Source: MFD01213-c1 sp963704405 (GTDB lineage: Bacteria > Planctomycetota > Phycisphaerae > Tepidisphaerales > Tepidisphaeraceae). From it: a DNA stretch of 64,000 nucleotides. The position numbers and the translations under genes are program-made. Numbering within the stretch: the stretch's first letter is position 1; every line of letters starts with the position of its first letter. Positions 35,294 through 42,371 of the stretch are shown piece after piece. The stretch covers positions 2,232,001 to 2,296,000 of the forward strand of contig OY969903.1 of assembly GCA_963704405.1 (NCBI GenBank), read 5' to 3'. The notes below the pieces were generated by a model that worked only from the letters and a program-made list of their open reading frames with translations, searched no databases and was not told the origin of the DNA.

Positions 35294-37051
35294 CTAGCTT
35301 GTATGCGCGGACGGCGATTGGCAGTGCATTTTCCAGATCTGTCGATAGGCGGCCTCTATATCGCGGGCGAAAGCGGGGGCGTTCATCAGGAGGGAGTTTT
35401 TCATTCGTTCGGGCAACTCCTGAATCAATTTTTCCCGGCGGTGGTCATCGGTGGCGAGCGCGGTGGCGATTTGGATGTATTGTTCTTTGGAGCGGGTGAT
35501 GAGATCGGTGAGTTGGAGGTTGGTGAGGAGGCTGACACCGCCGCGGCCGACGGCGGTTGGGGAGGCGAGGGTGATGAGGGGGGTTCCCATCCAGAGGGCG
35601 TCGCAGCTTGTGGTGCCGCCGGCATAAGGGAAGGGATCGAGGGCGATGTCGATCCGGGCGTACATGTTCAGGTATTTGGGAAAGGGGAGGAAACCGACAA
35701 AGCGGACCCGATCGGACGCGATATTTTGGGATTCGAATATCTTCTGGATGCGCTGGCGGTGGGCGCCTTCGGGCGCGTGCAGGAGAAGGTTGGAATGAGG
35801 GACTTGTTGAAGGATGGCTGCCCAGGTTTGGAGAGCGATTGTGGAGAGTTTGGCAAAAGCGTTGAGGCAGCCGAAGGTGATGGAGGCGGTGTCGTTGGGT
35901 TTGCGAGAGTTGCGCTGGACGTTGGGAGATTGATAACACCAGTAGGTGTGGGGGAGACGATAGGTTTTTTCAGTGTATGGGGTTTCCGAGCCGGGGGGAT
36001 CGAGGTATGGGTCGGATAGCCGCCAATCCATCGCGGCCCCTCCCATGCCCGTTGTGCTGGAGTACGCGAGATACGTGACTTGCACCGGCGCGGGTTTGCG
36101 GGCGAAGGCGAGCAGGCGGCTGCCGGCCATGTGCATGGTGAGGTCGAGGAGAATGTCGATTCGATCGTTGCGGATGGTTTGGGCGAGCTGGGCATCGGTC
36201 AGGCCGACGGTGCTTCGCCAGGCGTCGGTGTGGTTTTTCAGCTCGTCCGTTGTTGCATCGGGGCGGCGAACGCCGGTGTAGCAGAAGATTTCGAATTTTT
36301 GGCGATCGTGGTTTTTTAGAAGGGGGAGGAGAAAGCGGCCTACGGGGTGGTGGCAGAGGTCGTCGGAGACATAGCCGATGCGAAGAACGCGATCGAGGGT
36401 GCGATCGATCCCGGCAGGAGGGCATGAGGTGGCCAGAGGTTCGGCGTGTTGTTTGTTCCATTGCTGGTGTGCGTGGAGGAGATCGATGGCGCTGAACCTG
36501 GGATCGAAGTGCATTGCGTAGAGTTTGCCGCTGTGGGCGCAGACATGGGCCGGATTGATTTGCAGGGCACGGTCGAAGCTGCTGATGGCTTCGCTGATTT
36601 GGCCCGCATCTTTCAGGGCATTGGCGAGATTGTGATGGGCGTCGGCGGTGGCGGCGGTGTCGTCTTGGGCAGCGCGCAGAGCGAGAGCTTGTTGATAGAA
36701 GGCGATCGCTTGATCGAGTTGGCCAAGTTCTTTGCAGAGGTTGCCAAGGTTATTAGCAATGGGAGCGGAGTCGGGACGGAGTTGCTGGGCGCGATGCAGG
36801 CACTCCAGGGATTCCTGGGGCCGGCCGAGTTGGCGGAGGAGTGAGCCGCGGTTGTTCAGGGCTTCGACAAGGCCGGGGCGAAGGGCGAGGGCTTTTTGAT
36901 AGCAGGTATCAGCTTGTTCGAATTGGCCGCGTTGGTGGTAAAGCTGGGCGAGGGCGAACCAGGTTTCCGCGTTGTTGGGGTTTTGGGTCAATGCCTGCTG
37001 GTAGAGATCGATGGCTTTATCAGCGGCGGAGTCAGGGGAAGGGGCGGCCAT
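35294..37051 (-). CDS. TPR / O-GlcNAc transferase (GT41)-like protein
   Basis: A 585-residue protein with two parts. About residues 10-190 are five tetratricopeptide repeats (NNAETWFALAQLYHQRGQFE, LVEALNNRGSLLRQLGR, APIANNLGNLCKELGQ, DAHHNLANALKDAGQ). About 215-570 is a GT41/SPINDLY-like catalytic region: LRIGYVSDDLCHHPVGRF, DILLDLTMHMAGSRLLAF, PVQVTYLAYSSTTGM, the ITFGCLNAFAKLS segment and LDPFPYAGGTTSCDALWMGTP, which is a strong OGT signature. It probably glycosylates Ser/Thr of proteins with a nucleotide-sugar donor, in the cytoplasm. Donor sugar and target are unknown. No obvious partner gene. Confidence 0.88.
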   Translation of the reverse strand: MAAPSPDSAADKAIDLYQQALTQNPNNAETWFALAQLYHQRGQFEQADTCYQKALALRPGLVEALNNRGSLLRQLGRPQESLECLHRAQQLRPDSAPIANNLGNLCKELGQLDQAIAFYQQALALRAAQDDTAATADAHHNLANALKDAGQISEAISSFDRALQINPAHVCAHSGKLYAMHFDPRFSAIDLLHAHQQWNKQHAEPLATSCPPAGIDRTLDRVLRIGYVSDDLCHHPVGRFLLPLLKNHDRQKFEIFCYTGVRRPDATTDELKNHTDAWRSTVGLTDAQLAQTIRNDRIDILLDLTMHMAGSRLLAFARKPAPVQVTYLAYSSTTGMGGAAMDWRLSDPYLDPPGSETPYTEKTYRLPHTYWCYQSPNVQRNSRKPNDTASITFGCLNAFAKLSTIALQTWAAILQQVPHSNLLLHAPEGAHRQRIQKIFESQNIASDRVRFVGFLPFPKYLNMYARIDIALDPFPYAGGTTSCDALWMGTPLITLASPTAVGRGGVSLLTNLQLTDLITRSKEQYIQIATALATDDHRREKLIQELPERMKNSLLMNAPAFARDIEAAYRQIWKMHCQSPSAHTS

Positions 37052-37209
37052 GCGACGATCTTAGCTTGTAGGATTATGGATAGTGATAGTCGAGGCGTGC
37101 GGGGGAATGCGATGACAGATATGTGGAGGCATTCTGTTGCAGCGAGGTATTGATTTGTCACCCGTTCGCGGTATTGTCCCGCGTATGCCCCCGGGCGGCT
37201 GCGAAGCCC

Positions 37210-37425
37210 GTTGCTGGTTCGAAGGATTCATTTCCTCCACACTGGTGACGATGGGAAGTCGGTGAGAATCCGACGCGGACGCGCCGCTGTAAGGGACGAA
37301 TTTGCCGTTGACCATTAAGCCACTGCCGGCTTTGGCCACGGGCTCTTTGCGAGCCTTGGCGCTGAACCGGTGGGAAGGCGGTCGGCGGTCGTCCCAAGCC
37401 AGAAGACCGGCCTGTGGGTTGTGCA
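37210..37425 (+). promoter_or_regulatory. Cobalamin (adenosylcobalamin-type) riboswitch
   Basis: The leader of the PEP-CTERM gene carries the conserved core: GGGAAGTCGGTGAGAATCCG (37255 on), then GCGGACGCGCCGCTGTAAGG, GCCACTG (about 37319), GGTGGGAAGGCGG (about 37370), and the B12-box-like AGCCAGAAGACCGGCC (about 37397). These are the class I adenosylcobalamin elements in the usual order. Downstream, 37581-37600 folds into a strong hairpin (ATGGCCGCT/AGCGGTCAT) that could be part of an expression platform. The gene start lies 335 bp beyond the aptamer. In the family the riboswitch usually represses B12 uptake or synthesis genes when B12 is plentiful; here the first gene is neither. The remaining bases of this 708-bp gap show nothing else. 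Confidence 0.92.
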
Positions 37426-37759
37426 TCGGGCGCAATGTGCGCTCGAGCGTTCGGATACGTCCCCGCGATTCGGGACGGCCGGGTAAGCAAACGTCAATCA
37501 ACCTGCAGGCGAGCTTAATCACCTTTGTTGCAACGGAAGTTCCGTTGAAACGGGCGTGCGCCAATTGAAAAACGACGGACATGGCCGCTGAAGCGGTCAT
37601 TCCGGATCGAATCACCGTGAATGGTGGCTGTTTTCAATGGCTTCGTTTTTGTTGATGGCCCTGCTGCGTTGAAATGGACGAATGCTTGACTCCTTGGCCG
37701 TCGTCTTGCATGGACGAAGGTTTATTGCGTGCCGCGCGAATCGGCACAGGAGTCAGGAC

Positions 37760-39022
37760 ATGTTCGCTTCCCACCATTTACTCAGGCCGGCCGCTTTGGC
37801 TGGCGCTGCGTCTGCGGCTGTTTTTGCGATTGGTTTTCCCTCATGGGTTTGTGCTGCCGGCATCAGCACGGCGGATTCGGTCGTCAATTACGTGCCGGGC
37901 AATTTTGTAAACATTCAGACGAGCACGGCGTTTCAGAATTCCAGCGCGTCGCTGGGCGCGATCACTGGTGACACGACATTCGGCGGGGTCACACCTTTCA
38001 ATCCGCCGTTTTCGTCAAGCCAGATCGTTGCGCTTGGCACCGGCGGAGAGCTGACGCTTCATCTATCACAGCCGGTTCCGGCAAACGGGCGCACGCTCGG
38101 GGTCTTTACCAACAACGGGCTGATCGACGTCTCGGGCAATGGTTCCGGCACGGCGAACGCGACGCCGGGAACACTGCATTCTCTACCCGAGGCAGTGGTC
38201 AGCGTGAGCCAGGACGGGAACAATTTCGTCACGCTGAATAACGGCAATCCGCTCACGTTCGACATTCCGACCAACGATTACCTCGATCAGCCGATTGTGA
38301 ACGGCAAGCAGCCGCTGGGAAGCGTGACCGCATTTCAGTCCAAGCCGTTTCTGGGGACGATCAGCAGTTTTTCAAACGAAAATTATGCGCAGATCAAGAC
38401 GACATTGAACGCGTCAGCCGGTGGAACCTGGATCGACACATCAGGTGCGGGGCTGCCTTCGGTGAACTATGTGCGATTTGACGTGCCGGCGGCGGCGAAC
38501 TATCGAATGGTGGTTGATTCGGTGGCGGGCATGACAGCCGCTGCCCCGATTGCAGCGGGACAATCCGTCATATCGGAATCGGTGGGCTCCGGCGCCAACA
38601 CCTCGCATATCGTCGTGGATTTCGGGCCGCAGAGCTTTGAATTCAACGTACATTATGACGGCAGCATCAGCGGCGAGCAGGCGCTGCAACTGCTGCAGGC
38701 TGACTCGATCTTTCGATTCAATGAAACGACCGCATCATTCGGCAAATTTGTTTCGGAAGAAGATTATGGCGGGTATGACTTCAGCGGTTCTGGTGCGCTG
38801 GGCAACGACTTCTGGAGCTATTGGGTTGGTGATGGCTCGAGCTGGGATTTTGCCTCAACCGGCGCCAGCGATCGCTTGCTGACCAACGGTTCCTATGACG
38901 GCTGGGTATGGTTTGCGAACCAGTCGACGGCCCCCGATATGCCAACGGCGGTGCCGGAACCGGCAAGCTTGCTGGGAATTTGCGGCGTGACGATGCTGCT
39001 GCAACGACGGCGCCGGCGATAG
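37760..39022 (+). CDS. PEP-CTERM anchored exported protein under riboswitch control
   Basis: A 420-residue secreted protein. MFASHHLLRPAALAGAASAA starts an N-terminal signal, with AGGAG 7 nt upstream of ATG. The C-terminus has the exosortase sorting signal: VPEP (AVPEPASLLG), a hydrophobic stretch and Arg-rich end (QRRRRR). The middle is beta-rich and Gly/Asn/Thr-rich. Before the sorting signal is an aromatic module with FWSYWVGDGSSWDFAST followed by LTNGSYDGWVWF, which recalls modules in secreted proteins linked to cobalt/cobalamin transport in actinobacteria; that recollection is unverified. Location at the cell surface and control by cobalamin are inferred from the sorting signal and the riboswitch. 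No enzyme motif is visible. Confidence 0.85.
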   Translation: MFASHHLLRPAALAGAASAAVFAIGFPSWVCAAGISTADSVVNYVPGNFVNIQTSTAFQNSSASLGAITGDTTFGGVTPFNPPFSSSQIVALGTGGELTLHLSQPVPANGRTLGVFTNNGLIDVSGNGSGTANATPGTLHSLPEAVVSVSQDGNNFVTLNNGNPLTFDIPTNDYLDQPIVNGKQPLGSVTAFQSKPFLGTISSFSNENYAQIKTTLNASAGGTWIDTSGAGLPSVNYVRFDVPAAANYRMVVDSVAGMTAAAPIAAGQSVISESVGSGANTSHIVVDFGPQSFEFNVHYDGSISGEQALQLLQADSIFRFNETTASFGKFVSEEDYGGYDFSGSGALGNDFWSYWVGDGSSWDFASTGASDRLLTNGSYDGWVWFANQSTAPDMPTAVPEPASLLGICGVTMLLQRRRRR

Positions 39023-39055
39023 GATGGATGGCAGGAATTGATCCACGCGCCTATA

Positions 39056-39120
39056 CCCCTCTCCCGCTAAACCGGGAGAGGGGTGAGGCGAGAGTGATTT
39101 TGGGTGCTCGAAATCACTCT
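39056..39120. repeat. Tandem inverted repeats (REP-like) between two genes
   Basis: Two hairpins lie in the 146-bp gap. First: CCCCTCTCCCG (39056-39066) and CGGGAGAGGGG (39073-39083), a perfect 11-bp stem. Second: AGAGTGATTT (39091-39100) and AAATCACTCT (39111-39120), a perfect 10-bp stem. CCCCTCTCCC/GGGAGAGGGG stems are commonly scattered as intergenic elements in related bacteria; here they could also reduce transcription into the pseudopilin gene. Confidence 0.75.
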
Positions 39121-39168
39121 CATCCTGACCTTCTTCCGGTGAACCAGGAGAAGAGACCGGAGTTCGCC

Positions 39169-39930
39169 ATGAAAAAAGCTTTTACGCTGGTTGAACTTTT
39201 AGTGGTGATTGGGATTATTGCGCTGCTGATCGGCTTGCTTCTGCCGGCGCTCAGCCGGGCGCGCGAGCAGGCGAAGGCGACGCAGTGCCTGAGCAATCTC
39301 CGCCAGCTTGGAATGGCGGCGTACGCTTATGCGGATGAAAATCGGGGATCGCTTCCGCCGGCGCTGCTTGCGGTAGATCTGTCGTGGGATTTTGACTCAA
39401 GCGATCCGAATCAAACCAAGCCCGGAATTTTATGGAACGGGCGGACGAATATAGCGGTCCAGCAGTGCCCGAGCTATGAAGGCCAGTCGCTGAGCGGAGC
39501 TGATCCGTTTACGGGATACAACTACAACATCAGTTATCTTGGCCGCGGCAGCGGAGAGTATGACCCGCAGTTTAATCCGGCCGAGTCGCCGGCCAAGCTG
39601 GGCAGCTTGAGACGGCCGAGCGCTGTGGCGATGTTTGGTGATGGGATGTCGGCGGGCGGGACGAATAAGTACATGCGCGCACCGATCATGCTGAAGGGAA
39701 CCAACATTGGTGATGGTGTGAGTACGGAGACGCGGCTGTTCGGCACCCAGGGATATCGTCATAGTGCCCGCACCAATGTCTGCTATGTGGATGCTCACGC
39801 GGAAGGGGTGCGGGAGCGTTATTTTAAGGCCGGCGTAAAGGAAAATGGTGTGATCACCTACGATCCTGAACCGACGGCGCCAAAGACGGGGTTTCTTTCC
39901 CAGGATAACAGCGCCTATGACGGGCGCTAG
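39169..39930 (+). CDS. Type II secretion/prepilin-like protein (pseudopilin)
   Basis: A 253-residue protein with a classic prepilin N-terminus: MKKAFTLVELLVVIGIIALL, where the methylated residue follows Ala (FTLVE with Glu5). A hydrophobic helix continues to about residue 28. The C-terminal part has the RHSARTNVCYVDAHAEG segment, the H-x-DG-type domain of planctomycete pilin-like proteins (here VDAHAEG). GGAG 6 nt upstream sets the start. It probably assembles in a type II/IV pilus-like machine. It follows the PEP-CTERM gene and may be read through from the same riboswitch leader. Confidence 0.88.
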   Translation: MKKAFTLVELLVVIGIIALLIGLLLPALSRAREQAKATQCLSNLRQLGMAAYAYADENRGSLPPALLAVDLSWDFDSSDPNQTKPGILWNGRTNIAVQQCPSYEGQSLSGADPFTGYNYNISYLGRGSGEYDPQFNPAESPAKLGSLRRPSAVAMFGDGMSAGGTNKYMRAPIMLKGTNIGDGVSTETRLFGTQGYRHSARTNVCYVDAHAEGVRERYFKAGVKENGVITYDPEPTAPKTGFLSQDNSAYDGR

Positions 39931-40084
39931 GCACCTCTAAAATCATCTCTGTTTGGTCTTGGTCTGTCGTTTTTCTGTTTGAAGCTTCTCTGCGGGGTTT
40001 TGGTGCCGCCATGTACAAGCCGCCCTTGGCTGCTAAAATAAGTCCTGGCGGAAGAAACGACTCCGGTTCGACACCAGGTGAAGT

Positions 40085-41016
40085 GTGCTGCATCAACGGC
40101 TCGATCGACTCCGTGACAACATCAGAACCGTATTTCTCGGGCCGATGAAGGCGGTTGACCTGCTGCTCGTCGGGCTGCTTGCGCGGGGGCATGTGTTGAT
40201 TGAGGATGTGCCGGGGGTGGGGAAAACGGTTCTGGCGCGAGCTTGGCGCGGAGCATCGATTGTAAATTTGCACGCATCCAACTGACGCCTGATCTTCTGC
40301 CGAGCGACGTGCTGGGGGTTTCTGTTTACGACAACCAATCGCAGACGTTCAGTTTTAAGCCGGGGCCGATTTTCGCAAATATTGTGTTGGCGGATGAGAT
40401 CAACCGGACCACGCCGCGCACGCAGTCGGCGCTGCTGGAGGCGATGGCCGAGGAGACGGTTTCGGTCGAGAACGAGACGCGCGTTCTGGAGCGGCCATTC
40501 ATGCTGGTGGCGACGCAGAATCCGTTTGAATTTGAAGGCACTTATTATCTGCCGGAAAACCAGTTGGATCGGTTCATCATCAAGATCGCGCTGGGTTATC
40601 CGGAGCGGAGCAGCGAGCATTTGATCCTGACAACCCGGCCGGGGCGAAACGCGCTGGATCATTTGCAGCCGGTTATGTCGGCGGCGGAAGTGGTCGAACT
40701 GCAGGATCAGGTGCCGCAGATTAAAATTGACCATGCGATCGTTGAATACATCCTGGACCTGGTCGAAAGCACGCGGCATAACGATGATCTGCACCTGGGC
40801 GTTTCCCCCCGGGGAGCGCTGGCGCTGACGCAGGCGGCACAAGCGTCGGCGATGCTGGCCGGCCGCGATTTTGTGACGCCGGACGACGTCAAGGAATTAT
40901 TTTTGGCTGTCTGCGGGCATCGAGTTGTGAGCAAAACGTATTTGCACAATGGCGACGCGAATGCAACGGTAAGGATTTTGCAATCTGTGCTCGATCGAGT
41001 GGCAGCGCCTCGATGA
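40085..41016 (+). CDS. MoxR-family AAA+ ATPase (frameshifted as written)
   Basis: A MoxR-type ATPase, usually partnered with DUF58 and VWA proteins in assembly of other complexes. Walker A is in the first frame (EDVPGVGKTVLARA). The second frame begins LARSIDCKFARIQLTPDLLPSD and has Walker B (NIVLADEINRTTPRTQSALLE), sensor 1 (ATQNPFEFEG) and the sensor 2/lid region. One base is missing at about 40241, between the codons for A and L in 'LARALARS', so the frame breaks in mid-fold. The start is a GTG at 40085. Both halves are well conserved, so a sequence error is likely. It is followed by the DUF58 gene after 91 bp. Confidence 0.85.
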
Positions 41017-41107
41017 ATGGGTGCATGCGTCTTGTTGCCGCATGGCATTTTGCGGCAGAGGTTTAGCGAGATTGACGTTTGCGGACTGTCATTCGAATTG
41101 AACCGCG

Positions 41108-42363
41108 ATGGCTTTTCTTTTCCCGCTTTCCCGCCAGATGAGTCGCGTCAGCGTCGCCGCTACGCCTGTCCGCCGCCGGCCTTCGCTGGATTTTTCGCTG
41201 ACGGGTTTGATTTATTGTTCGATGATGATGTTCATGGGGATCGCCGCGATCAATACGCAGGCGAACCTGCTGTTTGGGGTTTTTGGTTTGATGATCGGGG
41301 TGCTGCTGGTCAGCGGGGTTATCAGCCGAGTGGTGCTGCGGGGGGTGCGGGTGAGCCGCGAGATACCCGAACATGCGGTGGTCGCCAATCCGCTGACGAT
41401 CATGTACGTTTTCACCAACGGCAAAAAATTCTGGCCAAGCCTTTCGGTTGCACTGGCGGAACTGGATGGGGTGGAGGGATTTACGCGGCAGCCGCAGGGA
41501 TATCTGCTTCATGCGGCTGCGAAGACTTCAACGTCGGTGCCGGTGGAAGTGATCCCGAAGCGGCGCGGGCTGCATACGTTGAACCGGTATCAGCTCAGCA
41601 CCAGCTTTCCGTTTGGCTTCATCAAGCGGGCGGTGGAGCGGCAGGGGAATGATTCGATCCTGGTGTATCCGACGGTAGGGCGGGTAGACCCGAAGTTGCT
41701 CGCGCTCTGCCAGCCGGCGGAGAAGACAGGCCCGACCATGCGGCCCAAGCGCGGGGGAATGGATGAGTTTTATGGGTTGAAAGAGCATCGGAGAGGCGAG
41801 AACCCGCGGTTCATTTATTGGCGGCGGAGTGCGCGGACGGGAGTGCTGGTTGCAAAAGAGATGACGCAGGTTGCGCCACCGCGGTTATTGCTGCTGGTGG
41901 ATACGTATGCGCCCGGCCGCACGCGGGCGGAACATGCGCTGGTTGAAAAGTCGATTGCGATGGCGGCGTCACTTGCCAGCGCGGCGCTGGAGCAAGGGTT
42001 ATCGGTCGGGGTTCATGCGTGGATGGAAGATTGGAACGGCATTCCACCAACGCGCGGCAAACGCCAGCGGCGAGATGTGATGGCGATGCTTGCCCGATTA
42101 CCTTTGAACACCAGCAAGGATGCGCAGGCTCTTCTGGAGAGCGCCAAGCGATGCTGGAGCCGGGGACATCCATTGTGGTCATTACCGGCCGCAACCTGGA
42201 ACTGAGCCTGAGCGAGACGCTACGCGGCGGGATCATGGTGATTTCAGCGCCGTCGCGGCAGGCGGATGCGTGGTTTAAGTTTGAGATGCCGGTGGATTTC
42301 AATCACTGCATGCCGCCGGAACAGGAAGCGGGCGTTATCGAGACCGCAATATCTCAGAAGTAG
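41108..42363 (+). CDS. DUF58 domain protein (frameshifted as written)
   Basis: A membrane-associated DUF58 protein, a usual partner of MoxR ATPases and transglutaminase-like proteins. Two N-terminal helices (about residues 33-80) precede a soluble region with the DUF58 hallmark 'GEQNPRFIYWRRSARTG'-like sequence (here GENPRFIYWRRSART) and a VWA-like fold. A single G is missing at about 42148 in the string 'AAGGCG': '...ALLESAK' continues in the next frame as 'AMLEPGTSIVVITG'. Repaired, it is about 418 residues and ends 9 bp before the next start. An operon with MoxR and TgpA is likely. Confidence 0.85.
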
Positions 42364-42371
42364 AATTCGTC

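Noticed and set aside
37061..37615. Minus-strand frame across the riboswitch
   Set aside because: It overlaps the conserved aptamer, has no motif and starts without a ribosome-binding site. The riboswitch explains the sequence conservation.
40041..40080. GGTTCGACACC resembling a tRNA T-arm
   Set aside because: The flanking bases do not form the T stem or an acceptor stem, and no D or anticodon arm is found. Only CCTGG/CCAGG can pair, over 25 nt.
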